Positions 44,990 to 53,656 of a stretch of 64,000 nt of DNA are shown here, one piece after another. This stretch comes from Alcaligenes aquatilis (lineage in GTDB: Bacteria > Pseudomonadota > Gammaproteobacteria > Burkholderiales > Burkholderiaceae_B), in NCBI RefSeq assembly GCF_003076515.1, contig NZ_CP022390.1, forward strand, positions 1,984,001 through 2,048,000, read 5' to 3'. How positions within the stretch are numbered: the stretch's first letter is position 1; every line of letters starts with the position of its first letter. Made by a program: the position numbers and the translations under genes. The notes under the pieces are model-generated. The model saw only the letters and a program-made list of their open reading frames with translations, ran no database searches and was not told the DNA's origin.

Positions 44990-45793
44990 CTAGCGCTGTT
45001 TGTCGTACCCCAGCGTTTCAGAGATCCTGGCGGCCGTGCTCAAGAGAACAGGAATCCAGTCGTCGTGCAAACGCTCAGCAGGCGCAGACAGAGACAAGCC
45101 CGCCAAAAGCTTGCCGGTATCATCGTACACACCCGCCGCAATACAGCGCACGCCCATTTCTAGCTCCTCGTTATCGCGGGCATAACCCAAGCGACGAACT
45201 TGCGCCAACTCACGTTCCAGCAACTCCAGTTGAGTGATGCTGTTGCGGGTCGCACCAGCCAGACCGGTCCGCATGACGTAAGCCCGAACCTGACGCGGCT
45301 CCCAGGAGGCCAAAAACAGCTTGCCGGTAGAGGTCAAATGCAAAGGCGCATGGCCACCAATGGCCCGCACCACCTGCATGCCGGAGCTCTCACTCCAGGA
45401 ACGTTCTACATAGACAATTTCATCGCCCTGCTGCAGGGACAGATTGACCGTTTGTCCGGTGTACTTGTGCAACTCGCGCATGGGAGCTAAGGAAGCCGCA
45501 CGGACATTGAGGCGGCCTTTCACCAAGGAGCCCAACTCCAGCAAACGCATGCCCAGGCGATACAAACCACTATCCACACGCTCAACGTACCGTCCCACCA
45601 CCAGATCATTCAGGATGCGGTGAGTCGTAGACGTGTGCAGGCCAGTTGCCGCCGCCAGGTTCTTCAATGCCACTGGCTCGGATTGCTTGGCCAGTTCGTC
45701 CAATAGGATCATGGCGCGTTCCAGCACCTGGATCGACATCTGCCCACCATTGCTTGGCGATGCGTTAGAAGGCGTAAAGGAATTTGTTGTCAT
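44990..45793 (-). CDS. IclR-family transcriptional regulator
   Basis: About 267 residues. Winged helix at ~30-85 (LERAMILLDELAKQSEPVALKNLAAATGLHTSTTHRIL) and an IclR effector domain (~100-265) with YVERSWSESSGMQVVRAIG and GVRCIAAGVYDDTG. The start is not fixed by a ribosome site; an ATG 18 codons later (MSIQVLERAM), preceded by GGTGGG, is possible. A copy of the TTTGTTGC-type palindrome overlaps its own 5' region, and two lie after its stop in front of phaP, so it may regulate both. Confidence 0.9.
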   Translation of the reverse strand: MTTNSFTPSNASPSNGGQMSIQVLERAMILLDELAKQSEPVALKNLAAATGLHTSTTHRILNDLVVGRYVERVDSGLYRLGMRLLELGSLVKGRLNVRAASLAPMRELHKYTGQTVNLSLQQGDEIVYVERSWSESSGMQVVRAIGGHAPLHLTSTGKLFLASWEPRQVRAYVMRTGLAGATRNSITQLELLERELAQVRRLGYARDNEELEMGVRCIAAGVYDDTGKLLAGLSLSAPAERLHDDWIPVLLSTAARISETLGYDKQR

Positions 45794-45807
45794 TATTAGG
45801 AGAATTA

Positions 45808-45824
45808 TGATGCAACGCAACAAA
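45808..45824. promoter_or_regulatory. Operator-like palindrome at the IclR gene start
   Basis: Read on the minus strand TTTGTTGC-GTT-GCATCA, one mismatch from the two sites near phaP. It sits 15 bases upstream of the IclR ATG. Confidence 0.55.
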
Positions 45825-45860
45825 TTCCATAATATGAAATGGCCGCGCGCTTGGCAAGCG

Positions 45861-46670
45861 CTATTTTAGCGCAGGGCTCAAGCTTCCCCCCAAATCCAGC
45901 ACCTGTTTGCGCAAATAGTCCAACGCTTCTGCTGCCGGTTCCGGGTCGCCTTTTACGCCCAGATCAATATGAGGCCGCCCATCTGTCCCCTCCACACTAG
46001 GCAAACTAAATGCTTTTACCCCAGGCCAAGTCAGCTCTACATGTTCCATCGCCGGTGTAATGCGTGACTCAGGCAAATTAAAGGCCAGGAAAGAATGCTC
46101 TACCCGATGAGCCTGATGATGCAATTGTCGATAGCGAGTATCCAGCGTCCACTCCATCATGGGCCAGGCCATCACGGGAAAGCCCGGCATAAAGGTATGG
46201 TTGTGAATGAAAAAACCGGGGATTTTGTTGTATGTATTGGGCACAATTTCTGCCCCCTCGGGGAACATGCCCATCTGCAAGCGCTGCTGGTTCTCGGGCA
46301 AGGACATATCAGCACTACCCACGCCATTACGTTCGTTTTCAGCGCAACGCTCGGTAATCAAGGCCGCTGCCTCGGGGTGCAGCGTCAGGTCTACACCCAA
46401 GGCTTTGGCCGTCGCCTGACGGGTTTGGTCATCCGGTGTCGCGCCAATGCCGCCACAGCAAAACACAATATCCGGTGTCGCAAAACTGCGCTCCAACGTA
46501 GCGGCAATCGTATCCAGATCATCAGGGATGATCTGCGCGCCTCCCAACTGCAAGCCCCTGGCCCCCAGCAACTCAATCAATTTTAAAAAATGTTTATCGT
46601 AACGACGTCCCGACAGGATTTCGTCGCCAATGATAATCAAACGAATAATGGCTTGATCCTTAGTTGTCAT
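45861..46670 (-). CDS. CinA-like molybdopterin-binding domain protein
   Basis: 269 residues. The N-terminal MoaB/Mog-type domain (about 8-175) shows IGDEILSGRRYDKHFLKLIELL and CCGGIGATPDDQTRQ; there is no CinA nicotinamide-deamidase domain. These stand-alone proteins are usually labelled competence/damage-inducible protein A, although a competence role is not shown. The start overlaps the stop of the EI24-type gene by 11 bases. Confidence 0.88.
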   Translation of the reverse strand: MTTKDQAIIRLIIIGDEILSGRRYDKHFLKLIELLGARGLQLGGAQIIPDDLDTIAATLERSFATPDIVFCCGGIGATPDDQTRQATAKALGVDLTLHPEAAALITERCAENERNGVGSADMSLPENQQRLQMGMFPEGAEIVPNTYNKIPGFFIHNHTFMPGFPVMAWPMMEWTLDTRYRQLHHQAHRVEHSFLAFNLPESRITPAMEHVELTWPGVKAFSLPSVEGTDGRPHIDLGVKGDPEPAAEALDYLRKQVLDLGGSLSPALK

Positions 46671-47478
46671 GGTCTATGAGTGAAGTAGAAGCCGCAGCTG
46701 CCTCTTGCTGACGCAGGCGACGAAGGTTTTCCAAAGAGAAATGAGCAAATACCAGGGCCGAGAACACGGGCAAGACCAGCCAAGCGGGCGGAATCAGATT
46801 CAACAAGGCAAATACCAGGCCGATCAGCCAGTACTGACTATTCAGACGGGACCACAAATATTTACGCTCTGGCACATTGGCATGCTCTACCAAGGAGTCC
46901 ACCCGTAACATGCGCGTCAGGGCAAAGACCCACCACAGCACGGGAAGAATCAGCGCAAAAGGAGGAAAAATCCATAAGGGCAAGGTGACTAGCCAACCCA
47001 CCAAAAACAAGGTGCCCACCCAAACAGCATTCCAGACGCTATAAGCCGTCGCATTATGACCTTGCTTGATCACATCGGGATAGTCCTTCTGCTGCAAGTG
47101 CCCCAAAACCAAAGGCATGACCAGAACGGCTGCAATAATCAGGCCCAGCACCCCTGCCAGCGGCAATAAAATGCCCAAGGCCAGCAAGGGGGCCAAATAC
47201 ACTTTCAGCGAGAACAGGCCCAGGCCCACCAGCCATTGATCCACAGACTCAAAGGTATTCCAGCCGCCCAACACCTCCAGCAACCAGTTCTGCAGAGGCG
47301 TCCAAAGCAGCCAACTCAACAGAATCAGGCCCACAAACATGATCAGAAAAGGCATGACCAAAGCCACCAGCATGCGTGGCTGAAATTGCGACACCAATGA
47401 ACGCTTGAAGGCGGTTGAAATACTGGCCCATCCACCAGCCGGGCCCGATCGAGATGGGGCAGATGAAAAAAGGGACAT
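46660..47478 (-). CDS. EI24 domain membrane protein
   Basis: 272 residues from the ATG with AGGAG five bases upstream. Five or so hydrophobic segments, with GHNATAYSVWNAVWVGTLFLV and RVDSLVEHANVPERKYLWSRLN typical of the EI24/CysZ-like group. CysZ carries sulfate, but this is a more distant member and its function is not known. It precedes the CinA-like gene in the same transcript. Confidence 0.85.
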   Translation of the reverse strand: MSLFSSAPSRSGPAGGWASISTAFKRSLVSQFQPRMLVALVMPFLIMFVGLILLSWLLWTPLQNWLLEVLGGWNTFESVDQWLVGLGLFSLKVYLAPLLALGILLPLAGVLGLIIAAVLVMPLVLGHLQQKDYPDVIKQGHNATAYSVWNAVWVGTLFLVGWLVTLPLWIFPPFALILPVLWWVFALTRMLRVDSLVEHANVPERKYLWSRLNSQYWLIGLVFALLNLIPPAWLVLPVFSALVFAHFSLENLRRLRQQEAAAASTSLIDHDN

Positions 47479-47551
47479 ACAGCTCCTGCGAAGCAAAATC
47501 GATTACCCGAGTATCATAGACACAGTCGCTTCTTTTTGTCTGTATGAAATT

Positions 47552-47941
47552 ATGGCCTTGTTCAACGCCCAACACGATCTGCCCGCTCTGGCTGCCCATT
47601 TGCAAGCTACGCCCAACGCTTTGCTGATTGCCTGTTTCTGTGCCCAATGGTGCAAAACCTGTCAGCAATATCAGCCCGCTTTTGAGGCTTTAGCCACACA
47701 ATTTCCCCAAGCCTGCCTGATCTGGATTGATATTGAAGAGCAGCCTGAACTGCTGGGCGAGGAAGATATCGAAGACTTCCCCACCTTGCTGATCCAAAAC
47801 GAAAATGGGACCGTTTTTTACGGTCCCATGCTGCCTCATATCGAACATCTGACACGTCTGGTGCACAGCATCTCAGAACGCAGCCCGGTGCTTAATACCG
47901 GGCCTGGAGATTTGCGCGCCTTAGTAGCGGCCGCCGCCTAA
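47552..47941 (+). CDS. Thioredoxin-family protein
   Basis: 129 residues in a thioredoxin fold, cytoplasmic (no signal). The redox site is FCAQWCKTCQQY (WCKTC), and the cis-proline lies in EDFPTLLIQN. It resembles the short thioredoxin-like proteins of betaproteobacteria rather than housekeeping TrxA. The last 21 bases overlap the end of the convergent DEAD-box helicase gene, so the two messages share an antisense tail. Confidence 0.88.
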   Translation: MALFNAQHDLPALAAHLQATPNALLIACFCAQWCKTCQQYQPAFEALATQFPQACLIWIDIEEQPELLGEEDIEDFPTLLIQNENGTVFYGPMLPHIEHLTRLVHSISERSPVLNTGPGDLRALVAAAA

Positions 47942-49288
47942 AAGGACACCCACCGAACGCTTGCGCGTTGTGTTGGAAGAAGACGTTACCGCTGGCTTAG
48001 GCGCCGCAGCGGTCGATGGCTCGTAAGGCTTTAAGAAAAAATCATCCACCGGTGGCGTGTTTGACTGATACGAACGACGCTCATGGCGCTTGGGGCCGGA
48101 ACGGGGCGACGAAGCCGTTGACGGCAGATCCAGCTTCAGACGTGGCACAACGGTGCCAATCAATTTTTCAATGTCCTGCAACAGATGCTCTTCATCGGGG
48201 GCCATCAAGGCAATCGCCTCCCCCGAGGCACCAGCACGCCCGGTACGACCAATACGATGGACGTAGTCCTCGGCGTTATACGGCAGGTCCACATTGATCA
48301 CACAAGGCATCCCGGCCACATCCAGACCACGAGCGGCCACGTCGGTTGCCACCAATACATCCACGGTGCCGCTCTTGAAGGCGTCCAGCACTTTCATGCG
48401 TTCCAGCTGGCTTTTGTTGCCATGAATGGATTCCGCCTTGATGCCTTCACGTTCCAGATAGCGTGCCAGTTGACCAGCACCAATCTTGGTATTGGAAAAA
48501 ACGATGGTTTGCGTCAACTTCTTGGTCTTGATCAGATGCGCCACGGCACGACGCTTCTCGTCTGCTGACATGGGGTATACCACCTGGGTCACATTCGAGG
48601 CAGTCGCGTTGCGGGCGGCCACTTCAATCTCGACCGGATCATTCAGGAAGTTACGGGCCAGCTTACGAATTTCCTTGCTGAACGTCGCCGAGAACAACAA
48701 GCCCTGACGGCTTTTCGGCAGCATGGAAACAATACGGTCCAGATCGGGCAAAAAGCCCATGTCCAGCATGCGGTCTGCTTCGTCCAGCACCAGCATGCTG
48801 ACCTGGCTTAAATTGATGGTGCGCTGATCAATATGATCGAGCAGACGGCCCGGGGTCGCGATGACAATCTCCACGCCGCGTCGCAGGGCTTCTTTTTGTG
48901 GTCCGATATCCACGCCACCAAATACCACCGTCGAGCGCAGCGGGACCGATTTGCTATAGAGCGCAATGCTCTCAGCCACCTGGTCGGCCAACTCGCGTGT
49001 TGGCGTCAGCACTAACGCCCGCACCGGGTGACGAGCGGGAGAAGCGCTGGTCGTGGCGTGTGCCATCAGACGATTCAGGATAGGCAAAGAAAAGGCTGCC
49101 GTCTTACCTGTACCAGTCTGGGCTGCCCCCATGACATCACGGCCAGCCAGCACCACGGGAATGGCCTCGGCCTGAATAGGCGTAGGCTTGGAATATCCCG
49201 CCTCGGTGACGGCATTTAATATTCCAGGGTGCAGACCGAAATCAGCAAACGTAAGGTCATTGGGAGTCGAAGGAGTTTTATCTGTCAT
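47921..49288 (-). CDS. rhlE: DEAD-box RNA helicase, RhlE type
   Basis: 455 residues. Motifs in order: Q motif (TFADFGLHPGIL ... PTPIQ), AQTGTGKT, PTRELADQ, VLDEADRMLDMGF, LLFSATFS, then HRIGRTGRAG in the second domain. The C-terminal ~80 residues are a basic, low-complexity tail. RhlE-type helicases act in ribosome assembly and RNA turnover. The start is the ATG giving MTDKTPSTPND with AAGGAG upstream on the coding strand's mirror site absent, so it is judged by alignment. Confidence 0.92.
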   Translation of the reverse strand: MTDKTPSTPNDLTFADFGLHPGILNAVTEAGYSKPTPIQAEAIPVVLAGRDVMGAAQTGTGKTAAFSLPILNRLMAHATTSASPARHPVRALVLTPTRELADQVAESIALYSKSVPLRSTVVFGGVDIGPQKEALRRGVEIVIATPGRLLDHIDQRTINLSQVSMLVLDEADRMLDMGFLPDLDRIVSMLPKSRQGLLFSATFSKEIRKLARNFLNDPVEIEVAARNATASNVTQVVYPMSADEKRRAVAHLIKTKKLTQTIVFSNTKIGAGQLARYLEREGIKAESIHGNKSQLERMKVLDAFKSGTVDVLVATDVAARGLDVAGMPCVINVDLPYNAEDYVHRIGRTGRAGASGEAIALMAPDEEHLLQDIEKLIGTVVPRLKLDLPSTASSPRSGPKRHERRSYQSNTPPVDDFFLKPYEPSTAAAPKPAVTSSSNTTRKRSVGVLLGGGRY

Positions 49289-49401
49289 GTACGCAAAAAG
49301 TCGGCTTGCCATCAGTGGCAAGCATTTGTAACAATCCTATTTTAACTGATGCCTGCCAGCATCAACAGCGGCCACAGGCATTAAGTACTCGCGTCAGGAT
49401 T

Positions 49402-49737
49402 TCAGGGCATCACGGCACGTATCAGCCAGAACGACACCATCCCGGCCACGATTACCCATACAGCGTTACGGGTACGAATAAACACCAGCACAGCCACTAG
49501 GCTGGCCAAGGCTTTAATATCCAGTCGAGGGGTGTCGCCGTAAGCCCAAGGCAAAAGTTCCGGGATAATGATTGCTGCCAGAGCAGCCACCGGAGCAAAG
49601 CGCAAGGCGCGCCGCATACGTTCGGTCAGGGGCAGCAAATCACCAAACATGAAATAGCCTGAACGGGTGAGCAAGCTGCACAACACCAACAGGGCAATTG
49701 CACCCAAAACGTACCAATCATACTGCCAATCGCTCAT
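49402..49737 (-). CDS. azlD: Branched-chain amino acid exporter small subunit AzlD
   Basis: 111 residues, four hydrophobic segments; LTRSGYFMFGDLLPLTERMRRALRFAPVAALAAIIIPEL is the family core. It works with AzlC to export branched-chain amino acids or analogues. The ATG overlaps the azlC stop by one base (TGATG); a GTG one codon earlier is also possible. Confidence 0.9.
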   Translation of the reverse strand: MSDWQYDWYVLGAIALLVLCSLLTRSGYFMFGDLLPLTERMRRALRFAPVAALAAIIIPELLPWAYGDTPRLDIKALASLVAVLVFIRTRNAVWVIVAGMVSFWLIRAVMP

Positions 49738-50480
49738 CACCGTGCATCCCTATGCCGTTGCAGTTGTTCTGCCGCCACGCCAGCCAACACTCCGCCAAGC
49801 ACGGCTGCCACCAGTCCCAAACGCAGGGGAAGCGCCTGTCCAACCCACGCAATCACACTGGCCGTAATCAGACAGGCCCACATCGCACGGTTGTTGACCA
49901 GGGGAATCAACAGTGCCAGCAAAGCCAGAATGGCCGCAAACTCCAGCGACCAGGAAGGCGGTACATACGCACTGAGCACAATGCCCGACAAGGAAGCAAT
50001 CTGCCAGCTCAGCCAACCGGGCAGGATGATACCCAGGTAATACCAAAGATGCTCGCGCGAGCCGCGCTCTTTGGAGTCGCCATACTTGGACATAAACAGA
50101 ACAAACACCATGTCACTGGTGATGTAACCCAGGCCCAGACGCTTTTTCCAACTCAAATGGCGGAAAAAAGGCTGCAAGGCCGCTCCAAAAATAATGAAAC
50201 GGATATTGACGATAAAACCGGCGGTGAAAATCAGCCACAAGGGGGCGTGAGATTCGATCAGCGGCAAGGCTGTCAGTTGGGCCGATCCTGCATACACAAA
50301 CAAGGTCATCAAGGTGGCTTCCAAGCCACTCAGACCAGACTTGACCATCGCCACACCCGTCACAAAACCCCAGACCACAGTGGCTATCAAAGCGGGAATA
50401 AAGTCGATAAAACCGGCGCGCATATGCACACGGTCCTGTGCGCTAGGCAACAAGGCCGATAATCTTGTGAAGGCTGACAC
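49737..50480 (-). CDS. azlC: Branched-chain amino acid exporter large subunit AzlC
   Basis: 247 residues with about six to eight membrane segments. Core AzlC motifs: GAMVKSGLSGLEATLMTLFVYAGSAQLTALPL-type opening and FIVNIRFIIFGAALQPFFRHLSWKKRLGLGY. Partner of azlD directly downstream. The transported amino acid is inferred from the family only. Confidence 0.9.
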   Translation of the reverse strand: MSAFTRLSALLPSAQDRVHMRAGFIDFIPALIATVVWGFVTGVAMVKSGLSGLEATLMTLFVYAGSAQLTALPLIESHAPLWLIFTAGFIVNIRFIIFGAALQPFFRHLSWKKRLGLGYITSDMVFVLFMSKYGDSKERGSREHLWYYLGIILPGWLSWQIASLSGIVLSAYVPPSWSLEFAAILALLALLIPLVNNRAMWACLITASVIAWVGQALPLRLGLVAAVLGGVLAGVAAEQLQRHRDAR

Positions 50481-50640
50481 GCCGTCTCCTGAGATGTGCT
50501 GCCCGCAAGCGGTAATCTGTGGAGGCAGCTTTACTTGTGATTTTTCTTATTCTAGAAGCAAAAGACGGCCCCGAACATCTTGCTCTATTAATATGGTCAA
50601 GAAAAAACAGGCCGGGTCTTGCTACAATCGCTAGTCTACG

Positions 50641-50669
50641 CACGTAACGCTCAGCATCGCCGTTACGTG
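50641..50669. promoter_or_regulatory. Inverted repeat in the 5' region of the zinc-finger gene
   Basis: CACGTAACG and CGTTACGTG, a perfect 9-bp inverted repeat 11 bases apart. It lies 12 bases after a TACAAT -10-like box and 39 bases before the next gene. It could be an operator or a leader hairpin. Confidence 0.5.
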
Positions 50670-50707
50670 TACGGTATTGTTACCCTCTCATTGTTATCAG
50701 GAACCTT

Positions 50708-50920
50708 ATGAGCGCCGCTATCGAACCTAAAAAAGCAGATCACGAACTGATCATGGTCGGAGCCGACGATCTGCCCGTACACTGCCCTCGTCCTGGCAGC
50801 ACGCTATGGAATATGCACCCTCGCGTATTCATCGATATCAGCAAAACTGGCGAAGCCGCTTGTCCTTACTGTGGTGCCCGCTACCGCCTGAAAGAAGGCG
50901 AGAAGGTTCACGGTCATTAA
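50708..50920 (+). CDS. Zinc-finger CHCC domain protein
   Basis: 70 residues with HCPRPGSTLWNMHPRVFIDI and CPYCGARYRL, the zf-CHCC pattern related to mitochondrial complex I subunit NDUFS6. AGGAACC precedes the ATG. It is a common small protein in betaproteobacteria with no assigned role, and is followed 3 bases later by a YheT-type hydrolase gene. Confidence 0.88.
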   Translation: MSAAIEPKKADHELIMVGADDLPVHCPRPGSTLWNMHPRVFIDISKTGEAACPYCGARYRLKEGEKVHGH

Positions 50921-50923
50921 TTT

Positions 50924-52117
50924 TTGAAGCTGGCTTCGTTGGATCCCACTGCTCCCCCCTCTGGCAATGCGATAGCGCCGGGCCCTGTGCCCGGAGCAGA
51001 CGCGCACCCTTGGCGTCATGCCGAAGTGACTGCTCGTCTGGATTCCAGCGCCTGCCCTCTGCCCGCCTGGCTGCCTGGCGGACACCTTCAAACGATTCAC
51101 GGGGCATTTTTTGCCCGCCATCACCATATTGCCTTTGTCCGCCAAAGACTTGATACGCCCGATGGCGATTTTCTGGATCTGGACTGGACCGGGCCGGGCC
51201 TGTTTGCAGACAAGCTGGCCAACGGCGCCACCGCCCAGCCCGACGCCCATCTATCCCGTACCGCTGCCCGCCGCTGGATGCAGCCCCAGGATTGGGACAG
51301 CCTGCCCAGCACCACTGACACCCATGCTCTGATCCTGTTTCACGGCCTGGAAGGCAGCAGCCGCAGCCATTACATCCAGGCCATTGCGCAGTACTTTCGC
51401 GCACGCGGCTGGATTGTAGTTGTCGCCCATTTCCGGGGTTGCTCAGGCTTTCCAAATCGTATGGCACGCGCCTATTACTCGGGCGACTCGGAAGAAATCA
51501 GCTTTATCTTAAATACCGTTCGTGGCCATCTGCCCAATGTGCGCTGGCATGCGGCCGGCACCTCGCTGGGCGGCAATGCCGTGCTCAAGTACTTGGGTGA
51601 AGCGGGTGATGAGGTCTCCTGGCTGCAGGCATGTGCCTCCATTTCGGTGCCACTGGATCTGGTCGCTTGTGGCCGCTACCTGTCCGAATCCCGAATGGGT
51701 CGCTGGTTCTACTCGCCCTACTTTTTGAAAAGCATGCGCCGCAAGTTGCAGGACAAAGCCCATCGCTTTCCAGGAATGGTCGATACTGCCCGCCTAAACC
51801 AGGCCCGCACCATACGCGACTTCGACGATATTTACACTGCGCCCATGCACGGTTTCAGCCATGCGCTGGACTACTGGACGCGCGCGTCCAGCAAACCTTT
51901 GCTACGCAATATCAAAATCCCCACGTTGGTTTTGAATGCCCGCAACGATCCTTTCGTGCCGCACACCAGTTTGCCAACAATTCAGGACTGCTCGGATTCT
52001 ATTTTGCTGCACCAGCCAGCCGAGGGTGGGCATGTCGGGTTCATTACAGGTAGTATTCCCGGCAATATGGGGTGGTTACCCGCAAGACTGGCCCGCTTTT
52101 TTGAAACCAATAGCTAA
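50924..52117 (+). CDS. YheT-type alpha/beta hydrolase
   Basis: 397 residues if read from the TTG three bases after the zinc-finger gene; no ATG precedes the conserved domain, so a TTG (this one or one five codons later) is the start. Conserved elements: LPGGHLQTI, LFHGLEGSSRSHY (oxyanion region), AAGTSLGGNAVLKYLGE (nucleophile serine), and PFVPHTSLP ... EGGHVGF (acid and histidine). Substrate unknown. Confidence 0.88.
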   Translation: MKLASLDPTAPPSGNAIAPGPVPGADAHPWRHAEVTARLDSSACPLPAWLPGGHLQTIHGAFFARHHHIAFVRQRLDTPDGDFLDLDWTGPGLFADKLANGATAQPDAHLSRTAARRWMQPQDWDSLPSTTDTHALILFHGLEGSSRSHYIQAIAQYFRARGWIVVVAHFRGCSGFPNRMARAYYSGDSEEISFILNTVRGHLPNVRWHAAGTSLGGNAVLKYLGEAGDEVSWLQACASISVPLDLVACGRYLSESRMGRWFYSPYFLKSMRRKLQDKAHRFPGMVDTARLNQARTIRDFDDIYTAPMHGFSHALDYWTRASSKPLLRNIKIPTLVLNARNDPFVPHTSLPTIQDCSDSILLHQPAEGGHVGFITGSIPGNMGWLPARLARFFETNS

Positions 52118-52145
52118 AACGGCTTAAAGCGGGCCTGCGGGCTCA

Positions 52146-53639
52146 TCAGGAGCGGAAACGCTCCAGCAAGACACGCTCACTTTCAACACGCTCGCGCAAT
52201 TGGCGAATCTGCGTATCCAGCTCAGATTGCTGATAGAAATCCTGGGTCAAATTGCGCGCCTGCTGTAGTTGCTCCACCGCGGTAGGCAATGCCCCGACCA
52301 ATTCATAGTATTGAGCCATGGCACGACGAGCCTTAACCCCATCGCCCAAACGGTCATAGGTTTTGGCCAGCAACTGATGCAATTGCGGTTCATCAGGCCA
52401 TTGTTTGATGCGATCCGTCAAGAAAGCCTGCGCCTGATCATTCTGTCCCAATTGCTGCAAGACCTGCACATAAGCCAGAGCCACCCCTTGGCTCTTGGGC
52501 CACCGCTGCCAGGCTTGTTTAGCTAAACTCAAAGCCCCTTGCACATCACGATCGGCAATCGCAATGCGGATCCCCAAGGTATCCAGTTCAGGAGCCTGGA
52601 ACTGGCCCTGCCCCCGAGCTTCGGTCAAATGCACACGAGCCTGCTCATAATCCTGACGGCCTTGCGCAATATAAGCCAGACCGTACTGCGCCGCAGAGCG
52701 CTCCAGATCACTTTGTGACTGGTTCGTGCTTTGCAGCGCCTGCTCCAGAACGCGCAAGGACTGCCCGCCCCCGGCCTGCATCACCATCAACTTCGCACGG
52801 ATATACCAAAACGAAGGAGTGTCCTGATAACTGCTGGCCGGCAAACCGCGCACCCGGTTACTGATGTCCGATTCACGCTGCTGAGACATGGGGTGAGTGC
52901 TGGCGTACTCATTGGCTGTCGCACGTTCATTCAAGCGCGAAGCCGCCGCCAGACGCTGAAACATCTGCACCATGCCTTGAGGCTCGTAACCGGCCTTGAG
53001 CAGCATCTCGAAACCAACCCGGTCAGCCTCTTGCTCGGCCTGCCGTGAAAATCCCAACTGACGATCCACGGCTGCCGCTTGTCCGAAGGCAGCCGCCCCC
53101 ATCGCCAGATCACCGCTGCCCGCCAAGGCACCCAGCAAGGCACCGGCCAGAGCAGCAATCAACAAGTGGTTGCTTTGGGCACTTTGCGTAATACCGCGAG
53201 CCACGTGACGTTGCGCCACGTGGGCAATTTCGTGAGCCAGCACCGAAGCCAGCTCGGACTCAGACTGTGAAGCCGTAAACAGACCGCTATGAATACCAAT
53301 ATAGCCACCAGGCAAAGCGAACGCGTTGATACTGCTATCGCGCAGGACAAACACCGTCACAGGCTGCGCCATGGCCGGGCCATACTGAGCCAGCCTGCGG
53401 CCCATATCCGTCAGATACTGATTGATATCCGGGTCCGACACATATTCGGGCGAGCGCCTGCCCTGCTCCATAATGGCATTGCCCAAAGTCCGCTCCAAAG
53501 CCGGAGACAGCTCGGCACCCGAAGCGGCTCCCATTGAAGGAATGCCCACAGGCTGCGCCTGTGCAGGTATCACTGAACTGAACGTCAGCGACAGTGCCAG
53601 ACATAGAGAAAGTGCGGAACGGGCGGGTTTAAACTGCAT
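52146..53639 (-). CDS. BepA-like M48 metalloprotease with TPR tail
   Basis: 497 residues. Signal peptide (about residues 1-30, ending AQAQP), M48 zinc protease domain with HEIAHVAQRHV and the third ligand glutamate in EQEADRVGFEML, then a TPR region (~310-495). BepA in E. coli clears misfolded LptD and BAM clients in the periplasm; that role is inferred. It starts MQFKPARS; a longer upstream reading is not signal-like. Confidence 0.92.
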   Translation of the reverse strand: MQFKPARSALSLCLALSLTFSSVIPAQAQPVGIPSMGAASGAELSPALERTLGNAIMEQGRRSPEYVSDPDINQYLTDMGRRLAQYGPAMAQPVTVFVLRDSSINAFALPGGYIGIHSGLFTASQSESELASVLAHEIAHVAQRHVARGITQSAQSNHLLIAALAGALLGALAGSGDLAMGAAAFGQAAAVDRQLGFSRQAEQEADRVGFEMLLKAGYEPQGMVQMFQRLAAASRLNERATANEYASTHPMSQQRESDISNRVRGLPASSYQDTPSFWYIRAKLMVMQAGGGQSLRVLEQALQSTNQSQSDLERSAAQYGLAYIAQGRQDYEQARVHLTEARGQGQFQAPELDTLGIRIAIADRDVQGALSLAKQAWQRWPKSQGVALAYVQVLQQLGQNDQAQAFLTDRIKQWPDEPQLHQLLAKTYDRLGDGVKARRAMAQYYELVGALPTAVEQLQQARNLTQDFYQQSELDTQIRQLRERVESERVLLERFRS

Positions 53640-53656
53640 GGATACTCCCGACAAAA

